A stretch of DNA of 64,000 bases, taken from NCBI RefSeq assembly GCF_008727755.1, contig NZ_CP044231.1, positions 1,922,001-1,986,000 on the forward strand, given 5' to 3'. The DNA is from Microbacterium caowuchunii (GTDB lineage: Bacteria; Actinomycetota; Actinomycetes; Actinomycetales; Microbacteriaceae). Below are positions 16,864 through 25,123 of the stretch, piece by piece. Positions within the stretch are counted from its first letter, which is position 1, and the number at the start of each line of letters is the position of its first letter. The position numbers and the translations under genes were made by a program. The notes under the pieces were generated by a model. It searched no databases and was not told the DNA's origin. It was given only the letters and a program-made list of their open reading frames with translations.

Positions 16864-17647
16864 CGTCGAGGTACTCCTGGAAGAGCTCCGCCGCCGAACC
16901 CGCGAATGCGGCGTTCTCGCGACGGTCGAACTCGCCCGCGACCACGTCGCACACGACCGCGGTCGCGTTGTCCCGTGAGCCGGCATCCAGTGCCAGCCGG
17001 ACCAGGGCGGATGCCGCGGCCGCCAGCGGGCGGTTGCGGAGCAAAGCCAGGCCGATCTCCTCGTCGTCCAGGTAGTCGCTGACACCGTCGCTGCACAGCA
17101 ACCACCGGTCCCCGACGACGGGTTCGCGGTCGCTGACCGTGATGACATCCTCCTCGCCGCCCGCGAGGGACGCCGTGATGATGTTCCGGCGGGGGTGGGA
17201 CGCTGCGGCCTCCGGGGCGAGCAGACCGCGATCGACGAGCGCCTGCACGTAGGAATCGTCACGGGTCTGCCGCTCGAGCTGAGCGTGACGGAGCAGGTAC
17301 GCGCGCGAGTCCCCCGTGTGCGCGAGCAGCACCCGCCCGGCCGGCGTCACGAAGATCCCGGTGAACGTGGTCGCCATGCCCTGCAGCGCGGGATCCCGGC
17401 GGACGTGGGCGCGGAGGTCCCAGTTCGCCTCGCGGATGCGCACCACGAGTTCGTCGGCATCCTCGATCCGCACGTGTTCCGGAACGAGCCGATGCACGAA
17501 GGCCGCCGAGGCGAGGTCACCGGATGGGCCGCCACCGACGCCATCGGCCACTGCCGCCCCCCAGGACGCCGTGAAGGCGGCGTCCTGGTTCGAGGTGCGG
17601 TAGTGGCCGATGTCGGAGACGACGGCGGTCTGGAGCCGGACCGGCAC
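16853..17647 (-). CDS. PP2C-family serine/threonine protein phosphatase
   Basis: A 264-residue PP2C (PPM) catalytic domain with all metal-binding runs: SDIGHYRTSNQDA, VADGVGGGPSGDLAS, AHTGDSRAYLL, LLCSDGVSDYL and SRDNATAVV. No transmembrane segment is seen, so it is probably a cytosolic phosphatase (PstP-related but soluble). The GTG at 17647 is chosen because it lies three bases after the ctaF stop; the frame extends further upstream only inside ctaF. The position makes it the last gene of ctaC-ctaD-ctaF. A PASTA kinase lies at 54.2 kb, but a functional pairing is only a guess. Confidence 0.9.
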   Translation of the reverse strand: MPVRLQTAVVSDIGHYRTSNQDAAFTASWGAAVADGVGGGPSGDLASAAFVHRLVPEHVRIEDADELVVRIREANWDLRAHVRRDPALQGMATTFTGIFVTPAGRVLLAHTGDSRAYLLRHAQLERQTRDDSYVQALVDRGLLAPEAAASHPRRNIITASLAGGEEDVITVSDREPVVGDRWLLCSDGVSDYLDDEEIGLALLRNRPLAAAASALVRLALDAGSRDNATAVVCDVVAGEFDRRENAAFAGSAAELFQEYLDVSA

Positions 17648-17649
17648 GT

Positions 17650-18084
17650 TCAGCGTGCGAAGTATCCGCGGTAGTACTCGAACACCCAGCCGACGATCGC
17701 GACCGCGAAGATCGCGAACCCGATCGGCACCATCCAGGTGCCGACGGCCAGCCCGATCACGGCGACCGCGGCAGAGGCCGCGAGCACGATCGGCCACCAG
17801 GACCACGGGCTGAACTCGCCGAGCTCGGGGTCGCCGTCATCGATGTCGGCCGTCAGGGTGTCCTCGGGCAGCTCGCCGCCCTGCGCCTTGTGCACGCGGG
17901 ACGTGTAGAAGGCGATCATCGCGGACATCAGCGCGCCGAACAGCAGCGCGATCGATCCGACCCACTCGATGGCGTTCGGCCACGGCAGGTCAGGGTTGGC
18001 CAGGATGTTCCAGCCCGTGTAGACCACGCAGATGAATGCGAAGAAGACGACGAGGATCCACCAGAGATTCGTGTTGGTCCGCAT
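17650..18084 (-). CDS. ctaF: Cytochrome c oxidase subunit IV (actinobacterial type)
   Basis: A 144-residue membrane protein with two N-terminal helices (about residues 7-27 and 40-62), a loop containing DTLTADIDDGDPELGEFSPWSWWPI, and two C-terminal helices (about 97-136). The FSPWSWWP run and the ending WVFEYYRGYFAR are typical of CtaF of high-GC Gram-positives. It is an accessory subunit of the aa3 oxidase. It starts four bases after the ctaD stop. Confidence 0.95.
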   Translation of the reverse strand: MRTNTNLWWILVVFFAFICVVYTGWNILANPDLPWPNAIEWVGSIALLFGALMSAMIAFYTSRVHKAQGGELPEDTLTADIDDGDPELGEFSPWSWWPIVLAASAAVAVIGLAVGTWMVPIGFAIFAVAIVGWVFEYYRGYFAR

Positions 18085-18087
18085 GAC

Positions 18088-19851
18088 CTACTTCACCTCT
18101 CCTTCGGAGACATCGACAACGGGGGCATCGGGCGCGTCCTTCGCGGGGCCCACACCGACGGGCACAGCGGCCTCGGGGTGGTTCAGGTCGAAGGCGGGGC
18201 GCTCACTGCGGATACGCGGGATCGAGGTGAAGTTGTGCCGCGGCGGCGGGCAGGACGTGGCCCACTCGAGCGAGGCACCGTATCCCCACGGGTCGTTCAC
18301 CGTCACCTTGGGGGCCTTCCGGGCGGTGATCCAGACGTTCAGCAGGAACGGGATCATCGACGCGGCCAGGACCATCGATCCGATCGTGGACACCTGGTTC
18401 TGCCAGGTCCAGCCATCCGCCGCCGAGTAGTCGGCGTAGCGGCGGACCATGCCGTCCACACCCAGCCAGTGCTGGATCAGGAACGTCATGTGGAAGCCGA
18501 CGAACAGCAGCCAGAAGTGGATGTAGCCGAGGCGCTCGTTGAGCATCTTGCCGGTCCACTTGGGCCACCAGAAGTAGAACCCGGCGAACATCGCGAAGAC
18601 GACCGTGCCGAACACGACGTAGTGGAAGTGCGCGACCACGAAGTACGAGTCGGAGAGGTGGAAGTCCAGCGGGGGCGACGCGAGGATGACGCCGGTCAGA
18701 CCACCGAAGACGAACGAGACCAGGAATCCGAGCGCGAACACCATGGGCGTCTCGAAGGTCACGGACCCTCGCCAGAGCGTGCCGATCCAGTTGAAGATCT
18801 TCACCCCTGTCGGCACCGCGATCAGCATCGTCATCAGCGCGAAGAACGGCAGGAGCACGGCCCCGGTGACGTACATGTGGTGCGCCCAGACCGCGATGGA
18901 CAGGACGGCGATCGCGATGGTCGCGTAGATGAGGGTCTTGTAACCGAAGATCGGCTTCCGGCTGAACACCGGGAAGATCTCCGAGACGATGCCGAAGAAC
19001 GGCAGCGCGATGATGTACACCTCGGGGTGACCGAAGAACCAGAACAGGTGCTGCCAGAGCAGCACACCACCGTTCTGCGGATCGTAGATGTGCGCACCCA
19101 GCACGCGGTCCGCTGCCGCCGCGAAGATCGCCGCCGCGAGGACGGGGAACGCGAGCAGGATCAGGATGCTCGTGACGAGCGTGTTCCAGGAGAAGATCGG
19201 CATGCGCCACATCGTCATGCCCGGGGCGCGCATCGTGATGATCGTGGTGATGAAGTTCACCGCACCGAGGATCGTCCCGAAACCACTGATGCCGAGACCC
19301 AGCATCCAGAGGTTTCCTCCCGCGCCTGGCGTGAACGAGGCACTCGCCAACGGTTGATACGCGAACCAGCCGAAGGAGGCCGCGCCCGCCGGGGTGAGGA
19401 AGCCGGAGATCGCGATGATCGAGCCGAACAGGAACAGCCAGAAGGCGAACGCGTTCAGACGCGGGAACGCCACGTCCGGCGCACCGATCTGCAGCGGCAG
19501 GATCGCGTTGGCGAAGCCCGCGAACAACGGCGTCGCGAACATCAGCAGCATGATCGTGCCGTGCATCGTGAACAGCTGGTTGTACTGCTCCTTGGTCGGG
19601 ACGATCTGCATCCCCGGCTCGAACAGTTCAGCGCGGATGATGAGGGCCATCACGCCGCCGAGCAGGAAGAACAGGAAGGAGGCGATCAGGTACATGTACC
19701 CGATCGTCTTGTGGTCAGTGGAGGTGATCCACTTGACGATGATGTTGCCCTTCTGCTCGACGCGCGAAGCGCTGAGCAGGGCAGCCTGACGAGGAGGCAG
19801 AGTCGTCGGACGGGACGAGCCCTTCTCCTCAAGCGGAAGCGTCGTCGCCAT
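18088..19851 (-). CDS. ctaD: Cytochrome c oxidase subunit I (aa3-type)
   Basis: A 587-residue heme-copper oxidase core subunit with twelve predicted helices. The CuB/heme a3 site is visible: [18 protein letters not shown] with the His-Tyr pair, an HHMYVTG histidine pair, and [10 protein letters not shown] carrying the heme ligands. The N-terminus has [13 protein letters not shown]. It reduces O2 to water and pumps protons. The ATG at 19851 is used; a GTG at 19857 overlapping the ctaC stop would add two residues. Unlike M. tuberculosis, where ctaD is elsewhere, it lies between ctaC and ctaF. Confidence 0.97.
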   Translation of the reverse strand: MATTLPLEEKGSSRPTTLPPRQAALLSASRVEQKGNIIVKWITSTDHKTIGYMYLIASFLFFLLGGVMALIIRAELFEPGMQIVPTKEQYNQLFTMHGTIMLLMFATPLFAGFANAILPLQIGAPDVAFPRLNAFAFWLFLFGSIIAISGFLTPAGAASFGWFAYQPLASASFTPGAGGNLWMLGLGISGFGTILGAVNFITTIITMRAPGMTMWRMPIFSWNTLVTSILILLAFPVLAAAIFAAAADRVLGAHIYDPQNGGVLLWQHLFWFFGHPEVYIIALPFFGIVSEIFPVFSRKPIFGYKTLIYATIAIAVLSIAVWAHHMYVTGAVLLPFFALMTMLIAVPTGVKIFNWIGTLWRGSVTFETPMVFALGFLVSFVFGGLTGVILASPPLDFHLSDSYFVVAHFHYVVFGTVVFAMFAGFYFWWPKWTGKMLNERLGYIHFWLLFVGFHMTFLIQHWLGVDGMVRRYADYSAADGWTWQNQVSTIGSMVLAASMIPFLLNVWITARKAPKVTVNDPWGYGASLEWATSCPPPRHNFTSIPRIRSERPAFDLNHPEAAVPVGVGPAKDAPDAPVVDVSEGEVK

Positions 19852-19853
19852 GA

Positions 19854-20747
19854 TCACTCGTCTCCCTCGGCGGTCGCGCCGGTACCGGGCAGATTGTTCA
19901 GCCGGTTGTAAGCGTCCTGAATGTTCCCGGTCTGGCCCTTGTCGCGGAGCGTGTCCAGGTAGTCCTCGTACTCGGCTTCGCTGACGACCTCGACGTTGAA
20001 CAGCATCATCGAGTGGTACTCACCACACAGCTCGGCGCACTTGCCGGCGTACGTTCCCTCGCGGGTCGGGGTGAAGGACCAGTAGTTGTCGCGCCCGATG
20101 TACATGTCCTTCTTGTAAAGGAAGTCGATGATCCAGAACGAGTGGATGACATCGCGGGACTCGAGCTTGATCTTGACGGTCTTGTCGACCGGCAGCACCA
20201 GCGTGGGCAGCAGCGCCTCGTCGACGTCACCGGCGGCGTTGGTCTGGGCCTGGATGCCCATCGTCCACACGGCGTCGTCGGCGTCTTCATCGTCGCCGTT
20301 GTACTGGAAGTCCCACGCCCACTGCTTGCCGATCGCGACGACCGACACGTCGGGGTCATCGGTCTGCGTCTCGAGGATCGCCTGGTCGCGCGCCGTGAAG
20401 GCGAAGAAACCGATCACGAGGATCAGCGGCACGACGGTGTAGAAGATCTCGATCGGCATGTTGTAGCGCAGCTGCACCGGCAGGCCGGTCTGTCCCTTGC
20501 GGCGACGGTAGGCGATCATCGCCCACAGCATCAGCCCCCAGGTGACGACACCGACGGCCAGCAGCACGATCCAGGAATTGACCCAGAGACCGGAGACCAT
20601 TTCGGTGTGGTTCGTGGCCGGAGTACCGTCCTCCACGAAGCCAGGCAGGTAGCCATTCAGTTCGGTCGGGGTGCATCCGGCAAGGATGACGGCCGACGCG
20701 ATCCCCAAGGGGAGAACTGCCCAGCGGGTTCGACGTTTCGAAGGCAC
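19854..20747 (-). CDS. ctaC: Cytochrome c oxidase subunit II (aa3-type)
   Basis: A 297-residue lipoprotein-type subunit II. The signal peptide has the lipobox LAGC (acceptor C25), then two transmembrane helices (about residues 57-77 and 100-120), and a periplasmic cupredoxin domain with the CuA motif [12 protein letters not shown] near residue 245. It accepts electrons from QcrC. The start is GTG at 20747 with an AAAGGTG ribosome-binding site. First gene of ctaC-ctaD-ctaF-PP2C. Confidence 0.97.
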   Translation of the reverse strand: MPSKRRTRWAVLPLGIASAVILAGCTPTELNGYLPGFVEDGTPATNHTEMVSGLWVNSWIVLLAVGVVTWGLMLWAMIAYRRRKGQTGLPVQLRYNMPIEIFYTVVPLILVIGFFAFTARDQAILETQTDDPDVSVVAIGKQWAWDFQYNGDDEDADDAVWTMGIQAQTNAAGDVDEALLPTLVLPVDKTVKIKLESRDVIHSFWIIDFLYKKDMYIGRDNYWSFTPTREGTYAGKCAELCGEYHSMMLFNVEVVSEAEYEDYLDTLRDKGQTGNIQDAYNRLNNLPGTGATAEGDE

Positions 20748-20781
20748 GGCGCACCTTTCAGATCACGGATGAAGCCCCCTC

Positions 20782-20811
20782 AGTCTAGAGCAACCTCACA
20801 CCTGATTCAGG
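20782..20811 (-). promoter_or_regulatory. Putative promoter of ctaCDF with small dyad
   Basis: TAGACT (20782-20787, minus strand) is a good -10 with a leader of about 28 bases before the GTG. A perfect 11-base dyad, CCTGAATCAGG (20801-20811), covers the -35 position and could be a regulator site; it is short enough to be chance. Confidence 0.4.
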
Positions 20812-20833
20812 CCATGCACCCAGCCGGCGAAAA

Positions 20834-20884
20834 CGCGTCGGCGCGGTCCAGCCCCGGAATTCCGGGCCGAACCGCGCCGACGCG
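20834..20884 (-). terminator. Intrinsic terminator after erpA
   Basis: A perfect 14-bp outer stem (20834-20847 with 20871-20884) enclosing a second self-complementary core around GGAATTCC. It is followed on the minus strand by TTTT. It ends erpA transcription before the ctaC promoter. Confidence 0.8.
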
Positions 20885-20899
20885 CGAGAAGAGAATTCG

Positions 20900-21265
20900 T
20901 CAGTGGAAGCTGTCACCACAGGCACAGGAGCCGGAGGCGTTGGGGTTGTCGATGGTGAAACCCTGCTCCGAGATGGTGTCCTTGAAGTCGATGGTCGCGC
21001 CGTCGAGATAGGGGACGCTCATGTCGTCGACGATGACCTCCACCCCGTCGAAGTCGACCGTCTGGTCGCCGTCGAGGTAGCGCTCGTCGAAATAGAGCTG
21101 GTAGATGAGGCCGCTGCATCCGCCCGGCTGGACGGCGACGCGCAGACGGAGGTCGTCGCGCCCCTCCTGCCCGAGCAGGTGCTTCACCTTGGCGGCGGCC
21201 GCGTCGGTGAGCGACACACCATGGACGTTCGTGGCCTGGTCGGGCGACAGTGAGGTGTCGGTCAT
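20900..21265 (-). CDS. erpA: Iron-sulfur cluster insertion protein (A-type carrier)
   Basis: A 121-residue A-type Fe-S carrier with the three invariant cysteines: GGCSGLIY (C50) and GSCACG (C114, C116). It delivers [4Fe-4S] or [2Fe-2S] clusters to apo-proteins. The position upstream of ctaC matches Rv2204c in M. tuberculosis. It has a clear AAGGAG ribosome-binding site. The C-terminal extension GDSFH is common in actinobacterial members. Confidence 0.94.
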   Translation of the reverse strand: MTDTSLSPDQATNVHGVSLTDAAAAKVKHLLGQEGRDDLRLRVAVQPGGCSGLIYQLYFDERYLDGDQTVDFDGVEVIVDDMSVPYLDGATIDFKDTISEQGFTIDNPNASGSCACGDSFH

Positions 21266-21310
21266 GGCTCTCCTTCGGTGAAGCCCCGCCTCGATCGGCG
21301 GGTCGTGTCG

Positions 21311-21316
21311 ATTCTA
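21311..21316 (-). promoter_or_regulatory. Putative -10 (TAGAAT) for erpA
   Basis: TAGAAT on the minus strand, about 45 bases before the ATG, gives a leadered transcript. The leader contains a small CCCGCC/GGCGGG hairpin and the AAGGAG site. No Fe-S regulator site can be recognised by eye. Confidence 0.4.
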
Positions 21317-21347
21317 CGATGCCTGACGGCGCCGGGCACGGGAATCC

Positions 21348-22742
21348 TCAGATCGTCCGGGAGTCGAGCTTCTCCAGCAGCAGCGCCTCCGCGTGCACGG
21401 CGTTGCGGAAGGTCTCCAGGTGCAGGGACTCGTTCGGGCTGTGCGCTCTCGTGTGCGGGTCCTCGACGCCCGTCACCAGGATCTGAGCCTCAGGGAACCG
21501 CTCGGCGAGGTCGGCGATGAACGGGATCGATCCGCCGATACCGATCTCCAGCGGCTCCACGCCGTATCCCTCGGCGAGCGACGTGCGGGCGAGATCGACC
21601 GCCCAGCCCCCGGTGTCCGCCAGGAAGGCGTCGCCGCAGTCCACGTCCGAGAACGTCAGCTCGGCACCGAACGGCGCGTGGGCCCGCAGGTGCTCCTGGA
21701 TCGCCGCGTACGCCTCCCGGGCGGACTGCCCCGGGGCCACGCGCGCGGAGATGACGACCGAGATCTCCGGCGCCAGCGTGTTGGATGCGGCCGCCACGCT
21801 CGTCGCGTCGATCCCGGTCACCGTGATGGAGGGCTTGTTCCAGATCCGGCTGAGGATCGAGCCGCGTCCGATCGGACGAACGCCGTCGGGCAGTCCGGCC
21901 TCGTCGCGGAGCGTCTGCTCGGTGTACTCCGGGGTCTCGGCGTCACGCTCGGCGAGCCCGGCCACGGCGACGGCGCCATCGTCGTCCCACAGGGTCGCGA
22001 GCAGCTTCACCGTGGCCATGAAGGCGTCCGGCACCGCTCCCCCGAACATGCCGGAGTGCGATGCGTGTTCCAGGGTCCGCACCGTCAGCGTGAAGTGGGC
22101 GTTGCCGCGCAGCGACACAGTGAGAGCTGGCGTCGTCGTGTCCCAGTTGCCGGAATCCGCGACGACGATGACGTCGCTGCGGAGCGATTCGAGGTTGTCG
22201 GCGAGGAACTGGCCGAAGGAGCGGGAACCGAACTCCTCCTCCCCCTCCACGAAGAGGGCCACACCCAGCGAGAGGTCGTCGCCGACCGCCTCCCGGATCG
22301 CGCGGAGGGCGGCGATGTGCACCATGACACCTGCTTTGTCGTCCGCCGCCCCGCGGCCGTACAGGCGTCCGTCGCGCACTGTGGGCTCGAACGGCGGCGT
22401 CTCCCACAACGCCTCGTCGCCGGCCGGCTGGACATCGTGGTGCGCGTACAGCAGGACGGTGGGACGCCCGTCGCGCGCCGCGCGCGTGGCGAGCACCGCG
22501 GGCTGGCCGAGCTCATCGGTGCCAGGGATCGCGGAGCGCGTCACCTCCACCCGGTCGAAGACACCGGTGCCCTCCGCGAGTGCCGCGATCGCCTCCGCGC
22601 TGCGCTGCACCTGCGTCTGGTCGAAGGCCGGCCACGCGACCGAAGGGATGCGCACCAGTGCACCCAGATCGGCGAGGGCGGAGGGGATTCCCGCAGCTAC
22701 CGCGTGGTCCACGGCACTGTTCCGGGGTGTCTCGGAGGTCAT
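21348..22742 (-). CDS. M20 family metallopeptidase (dipeptidase)
   Basis: A 464-residue M20 peptidase. The metal site is seen in LLYAHHDVQPAG (first His and Asp), GRGAADDKAG (bridging Asp), and LFVEGEEEFGS (catalytic Glu pair). The dimerisation 'lid' domain occupies about residues 190-320, and a late EHLRAHAP/HTRAHSPNE segment supplies the last His. It resembles carnosinase-like and succinyl-diaminopimelate desuccinylase-like dipeptidases. The substrate is not predictable. The ATG at 22742 is preceded at seven bases by TAAGAT. It diverges from the DUF3043 gene. Confidence 0.9.
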   Translation of the reverse strand: MTSETPRNSAVDHAVAAGIPSALADLGALVRIPSVAWPAFDQTQVQRSAEAIAALAEGTGVFDRVEVTRSAIPGTDELGQPAVLATRAARDGRPTVLLYAHHDVQPAGDEALWETPPFEPTVRDGRLYGRGAADDKAGVMVHIAALRAIREAVGDDLSLGVALFVEGEEEFGSRSFGQFLADNLESLRSDVIVVADSGNWDTTTPALTVSLRGNAHFTLTVRTLEHASHSGMFGGAVPDAFMATVKLLATLWDDDGAVAVAGLAERDAETPEYTEQTLRDEAGLPDGVRPIGRGSILSRIWNKPSITVTGIDATSVAAASNTLAPEISVVISARVAPGQSAREAYAAIQEHLRAHAPFGAELTFSDVDCGDAFLADTGGWAVDLARTSLAEGYGVEPLEIGIGGSIPFIADLAERFPEAQILVTGVEDPHTRAHSPNESLHLETFRNAVHAEALLLEKLDSRTI

Positions 22743-22749
22743 GCGGGTA

Positions 22750-22755
22750 ATCTTA
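22750..22755 (-). promoter_or_regulatory. Putative leaderless -10 element (TAAGAT) for the M20 peptidase gene
   Basis: TAAGAT on the minus strand lies seven bases before the ATG at 22742. It overlaps an in-frame ATG (22755) of the divergent DUF3043 gene. This argues that DUF3043 starts further downstream, at the GTG at 22791. Confidence 0.5.
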
Positions 22756-22790
22756 TGGCGCACCCCTTCCCGCCTCACCGAGGATCTCCC

Positions 22791-23357
22791 GTGGCCAAGA
22801 CTTCCGCAGACTCCGCTCCGCACGATGCCGAGAGCACCCCCGCCAGCGGAAAGGGGCGTCCCACGCCCACCCGCGCCGAACGCGAAGCGGCCCGCAAGCG
22901 GCCTCTCGTCGCGGACACCAAGGAGGCGAAGGCGCGTGCCCGCGCCGAGCTCGCCGCCCGGCGCGAGAAGGCCCGCATCGGCATGGCCGCCGGTGACGAG
23001 CGCTACCTGCCGGTGCGCGACAAGGGCCCGCAGCGCCGCTTCGTCCGCGACTTCGTCGACTCCGGATGGCACGTGGCCGAGCTCATCATGCCGGTGATGA
23101 TCGTCGTCCTGCTCCTGATGTTCGTCAACATCCCGTTCCTGCAGTTCTACTCGTACATCGCCCTCTGGGGCTTCATCGTCATCGCGGTCCTCGACATGGT
23201 GCTCACCTCCGTGCGCGTCAAGAAGGCGGCTCGCGCGAAGTTCGGCGCCGACCGCATGGAGCGGGGCCTCGGCTGGTACGGCGCGATGCGCACGGTCCAG
23301 ATGCGCTTCATGCGCCTGCCGAAGGCCCAGGTCAAGCGCGGCCAGCGCCCCGAGTAG
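22791..23357 (+). CDS. DUF3043 domain membrane protein
   Basis: A 188-residue actinobacteria-specific protein. It has a charged N-terminal half (GKGRPTPTRAEREAARKRPL, then a coiled RARAELAARREKAR stretch) and two transmembrane helices (about residues 102-121 and 126-144). The short basic tail ends RGQRPE. This is the typical layout of the DUF3043 family, whose function is unknown. The GTG at 22791 follows AGGAT and gives the family's usual 'MAKT' start; an ATG at 22755 would add 12 residues. Confidence 0.85.
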   Translation: MAKTSADSAPHDAESTPASGKGRPTPTRAEREAARKRPLVADTKEAKARARAELAARREKARIGMAAGDERYLPVRDKGPQRRFVRDFVDSGWHVAELIMPVMIVVLLLMFVNIPFLQFYSYIALWGFIVIAVLDMVLTSVRVKKAARAKFGADRMERGLGWYGAMRTVQMRFMRLPKAQVKRGQRPE

Positions 23358-23373
23358 ACCTCACGTCACGTTC

Positions 23374-23408
23374 AACGCCCCGATCGCGCCTGCCGCGGTC
23401 GGGGCGTT
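23374..23408. terminator. Hairpin after the DUF3043 gene
   Basis: AACGCCCCGA (23374-23383) and TCGGGGCGTT (23399-23408) form a perfect 10-bp stem with a 15-base loop, 16 bases after the stop codon. There is no strong T tract on either side. Confidence 0.6.
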
Positions 23409-23449
23409 CTCCGTCTGCGTCGCGCCCCCGCCGGCCACTCCCCTCTTTC

Positions 23450-23520
23450 CGCGAGACTGCATAGCAACCACGAGACAGCGGCTGGTTACGTCCGTCTCGT
23501 GGTGTGCCTGCAGTCTCGCG
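23450..23520 (+). repeat. 71-bp doubly palindromic intergenic repeat, copy 1
   Basis: The ends are the 12-bp inverted repeat CGCGAGACTGCA / TGCAGTCTCGCG. Inside, after 7 variable bases on each side, lies a 33-base core that starts CACGAGACAGCG and ends TCCGTCTCGTG and is itself nearly palindromic. Flanking CTCT / AGAG bases extend the outer stem. It lies between the convergent DUF3043 and pyrD genes. Four more copies are in the window. Confidence 0.9.
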
Positions 23521-23562
23521 GGAGAGAGGCGGCCCGGGGGCGGGGGCGGGGCGGGAAAGGGA

Positions 23563-24591
23563 TCAGCGCGAGCGGCGGGCGAGGCCCCGGTTGATCTGCC
23601 GCCCCCAGAACGGGCCGCGATAGAGGAACGCGGTGTACCCCTGCACCAGGTTCGCTCCCGCATCCAGGCGCTCCTGGACATCCGCCGCGGTCTCGACGCC
23701 GCCGACCGAGATCACGCAGAAATCGGCGGGCACCACGCGGCGGACGATGCGGAGCGCCTCCAGGGAACGCGCCTTCAGCGGTGCACCGGAGAGTCCCCCG
23801 GCGCCGGCCGCCGCGACCACGTCCGCGGGAGTGGTCAGCCCCGCACGGGAGATCGTCGTGTTGGTCGCGATGACGCCGTCGAGTCCCAGCTCCACGGCCA
23901 GCAGCGCGACGGCCTCGATCTCGTCGTCGTCCAGGTCCGGCGCGAACTTCACGAGCAGCGGTGTGGTGCCGGAAGCCGCATGCACGGCCTCGAGCAGCGG
24001 GCGGAGGGTCTCCACCGCCTGCAGCCCGCGCAGTCCCGGCGTGTTCGGCGACGACACGTTGACGACCAGGTAGTCCGCGAGCGGCGCCAGCATCCGGGCA
24101 CTGCGGACGTAGTCCGCGGTGGCGTCCGCGACGTCCACGACGCGGCTCTTGCCGATGTTCACACCGATGACCGGGCGCTTCCGGCGGCGCCGCAACGCGG
24201 CGAGACGCCGTGCGGCCGCCTCGGCGCCGCGGTTGTTGAAGCCCATCCGGTTCACGACGGCGCGGTCAGGGATCAACCGGAAAAGGCGCGGGCGAGGGTT
24301 GCCGTCCTGCGGGATCGCGGTGAGCGTGCCCACCTCGACGTGGCCGAAACCGAGCGCGTAAAGTCCCATCGCGCCGACCGCGTCCTTGTCGAATCCGGCG
24401 GCGATGCCGAACGGAGACTCGAACTCCAGCCCGAGGGCGCGTGTGCGGAGCCCCGGAGCGGGCGCCGTGACGGTCCGGGCGAGAGCCGTGAGCGGACGGA
24501 CGCCCAGCATCCGGATGACCCGCATCGCCGCATGGTGCGCCGATTCGGGATCCATGCGGGACAGGAGGTGGCGGAACAGGAGGGGATACAT
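23563..24591 (-). CDS. pyrD: Dihydroorotate dehydrogenase (quinone), class 2
   Basis: A 342-residue FMN enzyme of pyrimidine biosynthesis that oxidises dihydroorotate and passes electrons to menaquinone. Class 2 features are the N-terminal membrane-associating helices (YPLLFRHLLSRMDPESAHH), FGIAAGFDKDA, and VNVSSPNTPGLR with the catalytic Ser region. The C-terminal ISVGGVETAADVQERLDAGANLVQGYTA motif binds FMN phosphate. Normal length. A TAACCT hexamer eight bases before the ATG is a likely -10. Confidence 0.96.
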   Translation of the reverse strand: MYPLLFRHLLSRMDPESAHHAAMRVIRMLGVRPLTALARTVTAPAPGLRTRALGLEFESPFGIAAGFDKDAVGAMGLYALGFGHVEVGTLTAIPQDGNPRPRLFRLIPDRAVVNRMGFNNRGAEAAARRLAALRRRRKRPVIGVNIGKSRVVDVADATADYVRSARMLAPLADYLVVNVSSPNTPGLRGLQAVETLRPLLEAVHAASGTTPLLVKFAPDLDDDEIEAVALLAVELGLDGVIATNTTISRAGLTTPADVVAAAGAGGLSGAPLKARSLEALRIVRRVVPADFCVISVGGVETAADVQERLDAGANLVQGYTAFLYRGPFWGRQINRGLARRSR

Positions 24592-24599
24592 CGTCTGCC

Positions 24600-24605
24600 A
24601 GGTTA
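24600..24605 (-). promoter_or_regulatory. Putative -10 element (TAACCT) for pyrD
   Basis: TAACCT on the minus strand, eight bases before the ATG at 24591. It implies a leaderless or very short leader. The same hexamer precedes hisD (six bases) and nrdR (nine bases). Confidence 0.4.
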
Positions 24606-24634
24606 TCGGTCAGCGCGCGCCCGGCCGAACCGCT

Positions 24635-25111
24635 TCACTCCCCCGGGACGGCGTGCAGGCGCCGCTCCCGGTCCGCGCGCAGCTGCTCGATGGACGACTC
24701 GAAGTCCTCGAGGGAGTCGAACGCCTGGTAGACGCTGGCGAAACGGAGGAAGGCCACCTCGTCCAGCTCGCGCAGCGGTCCGAGGATCGCGAGGCCGATC
24801 TCGTTGGTGTCGATCTGCGAGGATCCGGTCTGTCGCACCGCCTCCTCGACCTTCTGGGCCAGTACCGCGAGGTCCGCATCCGTCACGGGGCGGCCCTGGC
24901 AGGCCTTGCGCACGCCGGACATCACCTTCTCGCGGCTGAAGGGCTCGATGACCCCGGAGCGTTTGATGACGTTGAGGCTCGCGGTCTCGATCGTCGAGAA
25001 GCGTCCTCCGCACTCGGGGCACTGGCGGCGGCGGCGGATGCTGAGCCCGTCGTCGCTCGTGCGGGAATCGATGACGCGGGAATCGGGATGGCGGCAGAAA
25101 GGGCAATGCAT
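24635..25111 (-). CDS. nrdR: Transcriptional repressor NrdR
   Basis: A 158-residue repressor of ribonucleotide reductase genes. It has a zinc ribbon (C3, C6, C31, C34) followed by an ATP-cone domain (about residues 49-139, with [15 protein letters not shown]). It senses ATP/dATP and binds NrdR boxes elsewhere. Two residues of the ribbon loop, DSR, are conserved. It is 12 bases downstream of hisD on the same strand; a TAACCT overlaps the hisD stop codon, nine bases before its ATG. Confidence 0.96.
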   Translation of the reverse strand: MHCPFCRHPDSRVIDSRTSDDGLSIRRRRQCPECGGRFSTIETASLNVIKRSGVIEPFSREKVMSGVRKACQGRPVTDADLAVLAQKVEEAVRQTGSSQIDTNEIGLAILGPLRELDEVAFLRFASVYQAFDSLEDFESSIEQLRADRERRLHAVPGE

Positions 25112-25123
25112 GACAGCGCCAGG

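Noticed and set aside
21284..21300. Riboswitch in the erpA leader
   Set aside because: Only a single small CCCGCC/GGCGGG hairpin is present in a leader of about 45 bases, with no aptamer-like conserved core.
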